DNA of 32,744 bases from Opitutales bacterium (GCA_016463705.1 JAEMQU010000015.1:1-32744); one strand, 5' to 3'. Shown: positions 8,335 through 16,400, numbered from the stretch's first letter. Program-made: numbers and translations. The notes: generated by a model not told the origin, from the letters alone.

Positions 8335-9104
8335 CCTTTTAATTTAGCCAAAACTTGAGCGTGCAATAGCGGAGCGGCGGCAATGACATTGCCACTCTTC
8401 AACGCGTCGCCGCCGTGCCAATCTGTTACCTTAACTCCTGCGCCTTTTAAAATAGGAAGCACGGGAATAAGGTCCCAGGGATTTAAAATCGGATCAGCCA
8501 TCACATGAGCACGTCCGCTCGCGACGAGCATATAGCCATACCCATCGCCCCAAGTGCGCGTATGGGTGACGGTACTCGCTAAAGAATTCCACTGTGCCTG
8601 CGGTTGATATTTTTTAATATTATCAAAATCCGACCCCACGACTACGGCGTCTTTTAGGAGGACCTCCTTCGCTCGTACGATATGACCGTTCAGTTGAGTG
8701 AAAACTCCATTGCCCATCATTCTTTCATTGAGCACGGGCTGATCAATTAATCCAAGCAGCGGCTGACCCTGGTATTTTAAGCCGATTAAAATCGTGTAAA
8801 GAGGAACGCGAGAAAGAAAAGATTTTGTACCGTCGATGGGATCGAGCACCCAGCAAAATTCAGCGTCCGCATTTTCCGCGCCAAATTCTTCACCTAAAAT
8901 TCCGTGATTCGGATAAGCTTTTTTAATCAGAGCGCGCATGACTTCCTCCGCTTCACGATCCGCCAGTGTCACCGGTGTGCCGTCACCTTTGATTTCAATC
9001 GAGGTGTCGTCGTGGGCATGTGCCTTTAAAATACCAGGACGGGCAGCGTCGGCCAAAACCTCGGCAAACTTGAGTAGCTCTACTTGATGGGCCTCGGATA
9101 GCAT
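8331..9104 (-). CDS. hisN: Inositol-monophosphatase-family protein, probable histidinol-phosphatase
   Basis: 257 residues from the ATG at 9104 (MLSEAHQVELLKFAEVLADAA). A TTG start at 9140 would add 12 residues. IMPase-family metal sites are all present: Glu72/Glu73 (ILGEEFG), DPIDGTKSF (88-96, with Asp88 and Asp91), and Trp210-Asp211 (NPWDLIP). The TWGDGYGYMLVASGRAHVM segment resembles the histidinol-phosphatase subgroup (GDCYGY in others). The convergent position against hisD and the nearby hisA support histidinol-phosphate as substrate. IMPase-family enzymes also hydrolyse inositol phosphates and PAP, so the substrate is an inference. Its TAG overlaps the hisD TAG, and no Shine-Dalgarno sequence is seen. 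Confidence 0.82.
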   Translation of the reverse strand: MLSEAHQVELLKFAEVLADAARPGILKAHAHDDTSIEIKGDGTPVTLADREAEEVMRALIKKAYPNHGILGEEFGAENADAEFCWVLDPIDGTKSFLSRVPLYTILIGLKYQGQPLLGLIDQPVLNERMMGNGVFTQLNGHIVRAKEVLLKDAVVVGSDFDNIKKYQPQAQWNSLASTVTHTRTWGDGYGYMLVASGRAHVMADPILNPWDLIPVLPILKGAGVKVTDWHGGDALKSGNVIAAAPLLHAQVLAKLKG

Positions 9105-9197
9105 CAAACAAAGGGTAAGGCGAAGAGGTCGACCCTCCAAGCGAAAACCATCAAAGATTAATCATCGTGAGCGTTTGACCCATAGAAGTCGTGCTTC

Positions 9198-9201
9198 AAG
9201 G
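9198..9201 (+). promoter_or_regulatory. Shine-Dalgarno-like AAGG before the GTG start at 9208
   Basis: AAGG lies six bases before the GTG start. This is an exception among mostly SD-less starts and supports the GTG over the downstream in-frame ATG at 9268. Confidence 0.35.
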
Positions 9202-9207
9202 TAAGGT

Positions 9208-9948
9208 GTGGACCCAAAAACTGATAGACTCATTACAGCGAGACATCGACCCAATCGTCGCCCAGTGATGCACCAAAGTTGGGATGATTTGATTTTTTTA
9301 CATTGGGCCTGCGATCCACAAGAAATTCAGTCACGTCTGCCCCAAGGGCTCTTCGTGGATACTTTCGAATCACAAGCGCACATCAGTATTGTGGGTTTCA
9401 AAATGAATAATGTACGACCGTTTAACCTACCCGCACTCCCCTGGTTATCTTTTTTTAACGAACTCAACGTTCGCGTCTACGTCGTTGATCGCCAGGGAGT
9501 ACCTGGAGTTTATTTTTTCTCATTGGATTGCGACTGTTGGCCGGCGGTCGCGATTGCCCGGAAGTTTTTTAGTTTAAATTATGTTTCAACTAAAATGAAT
9601 TTTAAGACTGATCAAAATAAATATCAACTCACCGCCCAAAGAAAAGAAAGTGCGCTGATTGCGCAGTACGCCTGGCAGACTGAAAATCCTGTTCAAAAAG
9701 CGGTTCCCGGTACGCTGGCTTTTCATTTAACTGAGCGGTACAACTTCTTTACCGAGAAAAACGGTCAACTTTTACGGGGGCAGGTTCATCACGAGCCCTA
9801 CGAGTTAATCGATACACATTGCACCGAATACAGTGAAGCGCCGATCGCTTGGAATAATTTTTCTCGTCCACAACGTCCGCCTGATTTAGTCCATGCTTGC
9901 CGAGGGGTTAAAATCCAAGCCTTCTCATTAGTGAAAACAGATGCGTAA
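9208..9948 (+). CDS. DUF2071 (YqjF-like) family protein
   Basis: 246 residues, matching the DUF2071 family: RRPVMHQSWDDLIFLHWACD near the N-terminus, then LPQGLFVDTFESQAHISIVGFKMNNVRP and LPWLSFFNELNVRVYVVDRQGVPGVYFFSLD, all in the usual order. Members have no agreed biochemical function. The start is a GTG with AAGG six bases upstream. A later in-frame ATG would cut into the conserved RRPVMHQ block. There is no signal peptide or membrane segment, so it looks cytoplasmic. The stop overlaps the start of the HAD phosphatase gene by eight bases, so the two are probably one transcript. Confidence 0.85.
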   Translation: MDPKTDRLITARHRPNRRPVMHQSWDDLIFLHWACDPQEIQSRLPQGLFVDTFESQAHISIVGFKMNNVRPFNLPALPWLSFFNELNVRVYVVDRQGVPGVYFFSLDCDCWPAVAIARKFFSLNYVSTKMNFKTDQNKYQLTAQRKESALIAQYAWQTENPVQKAVPGTLAFHLTERYNFFTEKNGQLLRGQVHHEPYELIDTHCTEYSEAPIAWNNFSRPQRPPDLVHACRGVKIQAFSLVKTDA

Positions 9949-10591
9949 GAAACTTACAGCTTATCGCCACGCCGTCTGGGACTGGAATGGCACGTTGCTC
10001 GATGACACCTGGCTTTGTTGTGAGGCGCTCAATCAATTATTGTCCGCAGAAAAGCGGCCACGTTTGGAAACCGACCGTTATCGAATGATTTTTGAGTTCC
10101 CCGCCATCAAGGTCTACGAGAAATTAGGTTTTCCGATTGCGGGTGGAAATTTTGAGGCACTCTCCGCGCGCTTCATGGATGCCTACGAAAATCAGAAATC
10201 GAAGTGCGTGCTACACTCTCAAGCGATGGAAGTCCTAAATCGACTTTCCGGTCATGGTTTATCGCATTCAATCCTCTCCGCTTACGAACATCGGCTCTTA
10301 GAGCAGACTCTGACTGATCACGACGTTGCCCATCATTTTGTTAAAATCAGTGGCAGTGGTGACATCTATGCAGGCAGCAAAGAAAGTAGAGCTCGAGCCC
10401 ACCTAGATGATCTCGCACATAAACCTGATGAAGTTGTTTATATTGGCGATACCGCTCATGACCTTGATGCCGCTAAGGCAATGGGGGCGGATTGTATCTT
10501 AATTGCTCATGGCTATCAGCATCGCGACAACCTTGAGGGCCTGGGGGCAAGAGTGGTCGATAGTTTTGAAGAATTGTTAAAAGAAATCTAA
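9941..10591 (+). CDS. HAD-superfamily hydrolase, phosphatase-like
   Basis: 216 residues. HAD motif I is VWDWNGTLLDD (Asp14 nucleophile, with Asn16 where the usual second Asp would be). Motif II is the SILSAYEH region. Motif III is Lys in GSGDIYAGSKESRA, and motif IV is GDTAHDLDAAKAMGAD (GDxxxD). The cap-1 helical region lies between motifs I and II (about residues 20-90). The pattern is closest to phosphoglycolate phosphatases and 5'-nucleotidases of the Gph type, but the substrate cannot be read from sequence. The DxN variant of motif I also occurs in other HAD proteins. The first eight bases overlap the DUF2071 gene. Confidence 0.82.
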   Translation: MRKKLTAYRHAVWDWNGTLLDDTWLCCEALNQLLSAEKRPRLETDRYRMIFEFPAIKVYEKLGFPIAGGNFEALSARFMDAYENQKSKCVLHSQAMEVLNRLSGHGLSHSILSAYEHRLLEQTLTDHDVAHHFVKISGSGDIYAGSKESRARAHLDDLAHKPDEVVYIGDTAHDLDAAKAMGADCILIAHGYQHRDNLEGLGARVVDSFEELLKEI

Positions 10592-10595
10592 GAAG

Positions 10596-10617
10596 GGACC
10601 TTAAAAATTAAAGGTCC
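10596..10617. repeat. Inverted repeat after the HAD gene, possible terminator stem
   Basis: GGACCTT (10596-10602) and AAGGTCC (10611-10617) pair perfectly over 7 bases around an 8-base AT loop, 5 bases after the HAD stop. No T-run follows on the plus strand, so it is not a classical intrinsic terminator. It may be a weak hairpin terminator or a processing or protein-binding site before acs. Confidence 0.35.
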
Positions 10618-10655
10618 GAAAACGTGTCTGGTGACCGCGTTTTTATTGCCCTTAG

Positions 10656-10684
10656 TTCAAGCTTAGTGCTAAATTAATTATACC
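10656..10684 (+). promoter_or_regulatory. Candidate promoter for the acs operon
   Basis: TTCAAG (10656-10661), a 17-base spacer, then TATACC (10679-10684) gives a sigma-70-like layout 15 bases before the acs ATG at 10700. The -35 match is weak. If real, transcription would begin about 9 bases before the start codon, giving a very short leader. Confidence 0.28.
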
Positions 10685-10699
10685 CCCATTACCGTCACT

Positions 10700-12805
10700 A
10701 TGAGCGATTCGATACCTAACTTACTTATTTATTTAATCATCGCAGGCCTCTCGGTTGCTTACTTTATTTTTAGAAAAAAAGCGACGTCACCCGGACTTAG
10801 CGAAGAAATGGCCGACGTGCAAAATGCGGCGGCGGAGGGCTTCGGTGCATCCGAACAAGTTTTTCCGCCCTCAGCAGAGTTCGTCGCCAAAGCACGCGTC
10901 AAGGGAATGGATGGATATAAAAAACTTTATCGAGAATCCATTGAGCATCCTGAAAAATTCTGGGCCGATGAAGCGAAGGAACTTACCTGGTTTGAGCCTT
11001 GGACTAAAGTTCTCGACGAATCTAAAAAGCCTTTCTTCAAATGGTTCGTAGACGGTAAAACAAATATTTGTTACAATTGCATCGACGCTCAGATTAAAAA
11101 AGGCCTTGGAGAAAAAGTAGCGATTGTTTTTGAAGGTGAGCCCACCCAGAACGGAGCAGCGACTGAAGTGCGTCGAATCACTTATAAAGAATTACTCGTT
11201 GAGGTAAGTCGCTTTGCCAATGTCTTAAAAGAACTAGGACTCCAAAAAGGTGACACCGTGGCCATTTACATGCCCATGGTTCCCGAACTCGCGTTTGCCG
11301 TACTAGCGTGTGCACGCATTGGAGTCGTTCACTCCGTAGTGTTTGGTGGATTTTCTGCGGAGTCGATTCGTGATCGCGTTAATGATGCTAAATCAAAAGC
11401 CGTGATTACGATGGATGGCGGATACCGTCGTGGAAAATTCTTAGCCTTAAAACAAACCGTCGATGAAGCGGTGCAAGATTGCCCAACCTGTGAACGCGTA
11501 TTGGTTTTACAACGCCACGCAGGAAAACCCGATGCAGCCTGTGCGATGAAGGCCGGGCGTGATGTTTGGTATCACGACGTCGCCTCAAAAGTTAGCAGCG
11601 ATTGTCCGGCCGTTTGGCAGGAATCGAATGAAATGCTTTTCTTACTTTATACTTCGGGCTCCACCGGAAAACCGAAAGGCATCATTCACGGAACGGGTGG
11701 TTACATGCTACAAGCTTACACCACGAACAAATATGTTTTTGATTTAAGGAATGATGATTTATTCTGGTGCACCGCCGATGTGGGTTGGGTCACTGGTCAC
11801 ACCTACGTAGTTTACGGTCCACTTTTAAATGGCGCTTCCGTATTAATGTATGAAGGTGCGCCCGATGCTCCAGACTACAGCAGATTCTGGAAAATCGTCG
11901 AAGACCACAAAGTCACCGTCTTCTACACCGCGCCTACGGCGATTCGTGCCTTTATGAAATGGGGCGATGAGTGGGTTAAAAAACATAATCTCTCGTCACT
12001 GCGCTTACTGGGATCGGTGGGTGAACCGATTAATCCCGAGGCTTGGTTATGGTACCATCGTAACATCGGCGCTGAGCGTTGTCCGATTGTGGATACTTGG
12101 TGGCAGACCGAAACAGGCGGACACATGATTACGCCTATTCCGGGATGCACGCCCACTAAACCAGGTTCGGCTACTCTTCCCTTCTTTGGCGTCGATGCAG
12201 CTGTTTTAGATGAGCAAGGTAACGAAACCGACAGCGGTATTCTGGCGATTCGTAAACCATGGCCAGGGATTACCCAAGGAATTTTCGGAGACGAGAAACG
12301 CTACATCGAAGCTTACTGGAGTCGCTGGAATGGCGCTTACTATTTCCCCGGAGACGGAGCAATTAAAGATAAAGATGGATACCTCTGGATCACTGGACGA
12401 GTGGATGACGTGGTTAATGTATCCGGTCACCGCATCGGAACTGCGGAACTTGAAGCCGTCTTTATTGAGAACGCAGCTGTCGCCGAATCAGCCGTGATTG
12501 GCGTTAAACATGAACTTAAAGGCCAGGGCTTGATGGCATTCGTCATCCTTAAATCCGCCGCCGCGAAAACGGTGAATGAAGAAACCTTAGCTAAAACACT
12601 GAATGGCATGGTCGATACGAAAATCGGTAAATTTGCCCGACCAGAAAGAATTGTATTTGTCTCTGATTTGCCCAAGACTCGCTCAGGTAAAATCATGCGT
12701 CGATTACTTCGAGATATTTCTGAGGGGCGAGAACTAGGAAATGTCTCCACCTTAGCCGACCCAGCGGTCGTTGAATCGATACGTAATAAATTTAACAATA
12801 AATAA
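10700..12805 (+). CDS. acs: Acetyl-CoA synthetase (AMP-forming) with an N-terminal membrane anchor
   Basis: 701 residues, about 50 longer than usual Acs (around 650). It activates acetate with ATP and CoA to acetyl-CoA, AMP and diphosphate. The ATP-binding loop YTSGSTGKPKG is at 317-327. The segment WWQTETGGH, the hinge-region GRVDDVVNVSGHRIGTAELE and the catalytic Lys664 in PKTRSGKIMRR (equivalent to Lys609 of the enteric enzymes) are present. Residues 1-25 are unusual: a short polar start, a hydrophobic stretch (LLIYLIIAGLSVAYFIF, about 8-24) and then RKK. This is a single N-terminal transmembrane helix with the catalytic part inside. The ATG at 10700 has no Shine-Dalgarno sequence. A later in-frame ATG (residue 37) would give an unanchored protein, so the start needs testing. 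It lies one base before the TlpA-like gene. Confidence 0.93.
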   Translation: MSDSIPNLLIYLIIAGLSVAYFIFRKKATSPGLSEEMADVQNAAAEGFGASEQVFPPSAEFVAKARVKGMDGYKKLYRESIEHPEKFWADEAKELTWFEPWTKVLDESKKPFFKWFVDGKTNICYNCIDAQIKKGLGEKVAIVFEGEPTQNGAATEVRRITYKELLVEVSRFANVLKELGLQKGDTVAIYMPMVPELAFAVLACARIGVVHSVVFGGFSAESIRDRVNDAKSKAVITMDGGYRRGKFLALKQTVDEAVQDCPTCERVLVLQRHAGKPDAACAMKAGRDVWYHDVASKVSSDCPAVWQESNEMLFLLYTSGSTGKPKGIIHGTGGYMLQAYTTNKYVFDLRNDDLFWCTADVGWVTGHTYVVYGPLLNGASVLMYEGAPDAPDYSRFWKIVEDHKVTVFYTAPTAIRAFMKWGDEWVKKHNLSSLRLLGSVGEPINPEAWLWYHRNIGAERCPIVDTWWQTETGGHMITPIPGCTPTKPGSATLPFFGVDAAVLDEQGNETDSGILAIRKPWPGITQGIFGDEKRYIEAYWSRWNGAYYFPGDGAIKDKDGYLWITGRVDDVVNVSGHRIGTAELEAVFIENAAVAESAVIGVKHELKGQGLMAFVILKSAAAKTVNEETLAKTLNGMVDTKIGKFARPERIVFVSDLPKTRSGKIMRRLLRDISEGRELGNVSTLADPAVVESIRNKFNNK

Positions 12806-12806
12806 T

Positions 12807-13898
12807 ATGAAAAAAATCCTCTCCCTACTTTTAGTCTTTATCACGACGCAGGTCTTGGCGCTGGATGTGGGCGACAAAGCCCCAGCCACCCGTCCCAAAA
12901 CTCAAATTAAGGGCGAAGCGGTTAAAGCTTTTGAAAAAGGTAAGCTCTATATTTTTGAATGCTGGGCGACGTGGTGCCCGCCTTGCGTGTCCGCTATCCC
13001 CCACCTCAATGAATTAAATAAAAAAATGGGGCCGAAGGGCGTAGTGATTACGGGAGTGAATGTTTGGGAAGGCGAAAAAAATCCTGAAGCCGCAAAAAAA
13101 GTTAAGGACTTTGTTAAGACACAGGGCGACAAAATGTCTTATGCTATCGCCATTGGTGGAGATAAATTCCTAAGGGACTGGCTCGAAGCGGCAAAAGTTA
13201 GCGGTATTCCCCATGCCTTTGTGATCAATGGTGACGGTATTATTGTTTGGACGGGACATCCGATGCAATTAAACGAAAAAATGTTGGGCGATTTTCTGAC
13301 CGGAACTAAGACCACTGAACCCGAGAAAAACAAAACGGAAAAAAAAACTAAAGACGGAACCGTAAAGGACGAAACGAGTTCCGCCTTAGAAAAATTAGGG
13401 GAAGCGCTGGACAAAAAGAATTGGGATTTAGCTGAGAAAATTCTGCCCGAGGCTGTGCTGAACCTCAGCCCAAGAGATCAGGCGAATCTCCAAGAGTCGG
13501 TGGAGTCGATTATCGCACTGGGTCGCGGCAACCCTTCGAAAATCAATGCGATGTATGAAAAATCGGCGCAAGATTATATCGATAACGCAGAAATACAAAA
13601 TGAAATCGCCTGGGACCTTTTAACCAATCCGCGTTTTAGTAAAAATATAAATTTAACCCTAGCTGAGAAATGCGCCGTTCGCGCGGTGGCTTTATCGAAA
13701 GAAGAAGAGGCTGATAAATTGGATACTTTAGCCCGGGTTCGCTGGTTGCAGGGTAAAAAAGATGAAGCGATTAAACTGCAAGAAAAGGCTGTCAGTAAGG
13801 CCTCTTATTTAACCCTCAAAGAAGAGTTAAAACTCACACTTGATTCACTCCGTAAGGGGGTATTACCTCCGGGTGATCCCATCGCGATCCCAGAATAA
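12807..13898 (+). CDS. Exported TlpA-like thioredoxin-fold protein with helical C-terminal domain
   Basis: 363 residues from the ATG at 12807; an earlier in-frame start would put 12 residues of the acs tail before the signal peptide. The signal peptide is MKKILSLLLVFITTQVLA. The thioredoxin fold follows, with the redox motif WCPPC (Cys57 and Cys60) and the cis-proline segment GIPHAFVIN, so it probably acts as a thiol-disulfide or reductase-type protein in the periplasm. After about residue 170 comes a Lys/Glu/Thr-rich linker, then a helical region with TPR-like repeats (EEADKLDTLARVRWLQGKKDEAIKLQEKAV). A tight spacing (1 base after acs, 4 before the next gene) makes it part of the acs operon. 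The substrate is unknown. Confidence 0.85.
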   Translation: MKKILSLLLVFITTQVLALDVGDKAPATRPKTQIKGEAVKAFEKGKLYIFECWATWCPPCVSAIPHLNELNKKMGPKGVVITGVNVWEGEKNPEAAKKVKDFVKTQGDKMSYAIAIGGDKFLRDWLEAAKVSGIPHAFVINGDGIIVWTGHPMQLNEKMLGDFLTGTKTTEPEKNKTEKKTKDGTVKDETSSALEKLGEALDKKNWDLAEKILPEAVLNLSPRDQANLQESVESIIALGRGNPSKINAMYEKSAQDYIDNAEIQNEIAWDLLTNPRFSKNINLTLAEKCAVRAVALSKEEEADKLDTLARVRWLQGKKDEAIKLQEKAVSKASYLTLKEELKLTLDSLRKGVLPPGDPIAIPE

Positions 13899-13902
13899 TT
13901 TT

Positions 13903-15327
13903 ATGGAAAGTAAAAGTCTCATCGAAAAAGCCTATTCGGCGCTACACTTACGTTTACTTTCCCTCCAGCAAAGAATTGTTAATCATCATGCGGGTACGGT
14001 GATTGTTATTGGCGGCGGCGATCGCTTGGCGGCATCGGAACTAGCCAATCAACTGACCGAGTGGCTCGACTCTCGCCTCGTGCAAATTTGTGCTCCCGAC
14101 ACATCACTTCCTGAAAACAAACTTCGCCCCTTTCTCTGGCCTTACTGGAACTTAACACCCGCCCAAGGTCGCATTACGATTGTCGTGGGTGATTGGACCA
14201 CGCGTTCCGTGGCAGCCTCAATCAATGGAGAACTTAAAGGGGATGCCCTGCGCACACGTTTAAAGAGTATTAAAAATTTTGAAGACACGCTCGCCGCTAA
14301 TGGAATAGCGATGGCCAAGATCTGGATTGATACACCTGAAAAAATTCTCAAAAAACGGCTGAGTGAAGCGGAAGATACTGATGCCGAGGGCTGGGTAGTC
14401 TCGGCTCGAGATTTACTCATTGGGAAAAAGAAAAATCACCCGCACGTTAAAACGATTAGGACGACTAGCTCGGGCAAAGGACTTCCCTGGAAAGTGATCA
14501 ACGGATCGGACGCCAAGCGTCGCAATTTAGTAGCTGGAAAATATATTGCGGACCAATTAAATAGCGGACTTCGTCGAAAGATTATCAAAGTCAGTAAGCC
14601 TAGTAATCGACCACGGGGACTTTTAGAGAGTGCAACCGCGCATCCCGTTTTAGATAAAAAGGACTACAGTCAGCAAATTGCGAAACTCCAATGGCGCCTG
14701 GGACGACTCAGTCGAATCGCCGCCAAGCGAGGAATTTCCACGCTGGTCGTATTAGAAGGTGTCGATGCCGCCGGCAAAGGGGGAGTCATTCGACGATTAG
14801 CCTCTAAATTAGATGCCGCCCATTATCACGTTCACCCAATTCCTGCACCGACACCGGAAGAAAAGTCTCGTCACTACTTATGGCGATTCTGGGTACGCAT
14901 TCCACCCTACGGCCACATGGCCATCTTCGATCGTTCGTGGTATGGTCGGGTGATTGTGGAACGCGTTGAAGGTTTTTGTCGCACCGATGAATGGGCACGA
15001 GCCTACAGCGAGATTAATGATTTTGAAGCACGCCAAGCGGAAGTCGGATCTATCGTACTTAAATTCTGGATTCATATTTCTAAAGAAGAACAACTTCGTC
15101 GTTTCCACGAACGTGAAAAGTCTCCCCATAAGCGTCATAAAATGACGAAGGAAGATTATCGGAATCGCAAAAAGTGGGATGACAATCAACGCGCCGCCGA
15201 AGACATGATTGTGCGCACCGATACACCTCACGCCCCTTGGATTGTGATACCAGGTAACGATAAACGCTACGCCCGAGTCGCCGTGCTTAAAGGGCTTTGC
15301 CGCGCTCTGGCCGATCGCTTAGATTAA
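13903..15327 (+). CDS. pap: Two-domain PPK2-family polyphosphate:AMP phosphotransferase (class II type)
   Basis: 474 residues, starting at the ATG at 13903 (MESKSLIEKAYSALHLRLLSL). The C-terminal half is a clear PPK2 domain: Walker A EGVDAAGKGG (285-294, Lys292), the lid segment RHYLWRFWVRIP, and Walker B FDRSWYG (342-348, Asp343). The N-terminal half is homologous but its P-loop is degenerate: GGGDRLAASE (37-46) has no Lys. Such tandem proteins use polyphosphate to turn AMP into ADP. Which half does what here is inferred. The position in an operon with acs, which makes AMP, fits AMP rescue. The last 41 bases overlap the convergent mutY gene. Confidence 0.85.
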   Translation: MESKSLIEKAYSALHLRLLSLQQRIVNHHAGTVIVIGGGDRLAASELANQLTEWLDSRLVQICAPDTSLPENKLRPFLWPYWNLTPAQGRITIVVGDWTTRSVAASINGELKGDALRTRLKSIKNFEDTLAANGIAMAKIWIDTPEKILKKRLSEAEDTDAEGWVVSARDLLIGKKKNHPHVKTIRTTSSGKGLPWKVINGSDAKRRNLVAGKYIADQLNSGLRRKIIKVSKPSNRPRGLLESATAHPVLDKKDYSQQIAKLQWRLGRLSRIAAKRGISTLVVLEGVDAAGKGGVIRRLASKLDAAHYHVHPIPAPTPEEKSRHYLWRFWVRIPPYGHMAIFDRSWYGRVIVERVEGFCRTDEWARAYSEINDFEARQAEVGSIVLKFWIHISKEEQLRRFHEREKSPHKRHKMTKEDYRNRKKWDDNQRAAEDMIVRTDTPHAPWIVIPGNDKRYARVAVLKGLCRALADRLD

Positions 15328-16354
15328 TCCATTCCTCAATCCAACGTAAATGCGGCCCCGTGATGGCGGCTTTTTTTATGTGCTTAAACGCAACCCATTC
15401 GAGGGTGGGTTGTTTTTTTATCTTCAGACGTATACTTGAATTTAAGGTGATTAAATTTATATTTTCTTCGTACGTCACACTTCCAATCGTGCGACGACGC
15501 ACCCAGCTTTTTTGAGACTTAAAATCATTATTCAGAAAGTCGACTTCGGGGATTTCGGCCATACCCGCCAAGCGTTTCACATCAGAGGGATTTCTTTGTA
15601 ATAATAATTTATCTTGATCAAAAATAAGCGCGCGGTGGACGATGGCTTGCTGGCGTTTTTTGGGAGCAAAGCGCGGGAGACTTTCGGCCAGATTTTCTTT
15701 TTTTGCCCGACACCACTGCGCCACCGGACAAATCGAACAACTGGGATTCGCTTTACGACAAACCAGCGCACCGAGTTCCATCATCGCTTGATTGAAATCT
15801 CCAGGCTGCTGCACATCGACCAGGTGATTGGCTAACGGCGTAAAATATTTAACGGCGGTAGATCCATCGCTAAAAACTTTTTTGACTCCGGCAATGCGAG
15901 CCAACACGCGCACCACATTTCCGTCGACGACGGCAACGGGCTCATCATAGGCGATACTTGAAATAGCAGCGGCGGTGTAAGGTCCGATGCCTTTAAATTT
16001 TTGCCACTCCATCGCGGTTGTTGGTAAAATTTTTAATTGCGAAATCTCGATAGCACAGGCCCGCAAATATCGCGCTCGATTGTAATAACCCAAACCCGCC
16101 CAAGAGGCCAAAACATCTGATTCTTTGGAACGCGCCAAATCCTTAAAATCGGGCCACTTTTTGACCCAGCGATTAAAATACGGAATAACCGTCGCGATTT
16201 GCGTCTGTTGGCACATCAATTCCGAAACCACGGTGCGATAAGCAGAAACCTTTTCACGCCAAGGCATGGGGCGGCGATGCTTTACAAACCACAGCAATAA
16301 GGCCTTACGAAACTTAAGGGCATTATTGGCTGAAATTATTTCACGCAAAGGCAT
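15287..16354 (-). CDS. mutY: A/G-specific adenine DNA glycosylase
   Basis: 355 residues. Removes adenine mispaired with 8-oxoguanine. Glu45 (SELMCQQTQ) and Asp144 (VVDGNVVRVL) are the catalytic pair. A helix-hairpin-helix GIGPYTAAAIS lies at about 122-132. The iron-sulfur cluster ligands are Cys199, Cys206, Cys209 and Cys215 (C-x6-C-x2-C-x5-C). The NUDIX-like C-terminal domain runs from about residue 232, with LLLQRNPSDVKRLAGMAEIPE. In this domain the FSH loop that reads 8-oxoguanine in other MutY proteins is replaced by TYEENINLIT. Its last 13 codons overlap the polyphosphate gene on the other strand. It is divergent from rnhC. Confidence 0.93.
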   Translation of the reverse strand: MPLREIISANNALKFRKALLLWFVKHRRPMPWREKVSAYRTVVSELMCQQTQIATVIPYFNRWVKKWPDFKDLARSKESDVLASWAGLGYYNRARYLRACAIEISQLKILPTTAMEWQKFKGIGPYTAAAISSIAYDEPVAVVDGNVVRVLARIAGVKKVFSDGSTAVKYFTPLANHLVDVQQPGDFNQAMMELGALVCRKANPSCSICPVAQWCRAKKENLAESLPRFAPKKRQQAIVHRALIFDQDKLLLQRNPSDVKRLAGMAEIPEVDFLNNDFKSQKSWVRRRTIGSVTYEENINLITLNSSIRLKIKKQPTLEWVAFKHIKKAAITGPHLRWIEEWINLSDRPERGKAL

Positions 16355-16400
16355 GGGAAGGGGCTGGATTTAAATACGAAGTACAGTAAAAGTAATCGCA

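Noticed and set aside
9126-9133. GGTCGACC palindrome in the gap between hisN and the DUF2071 gene.
   Set aside because: An isolated 8-base palindrome with no extension or second copy in the region; likely chance.
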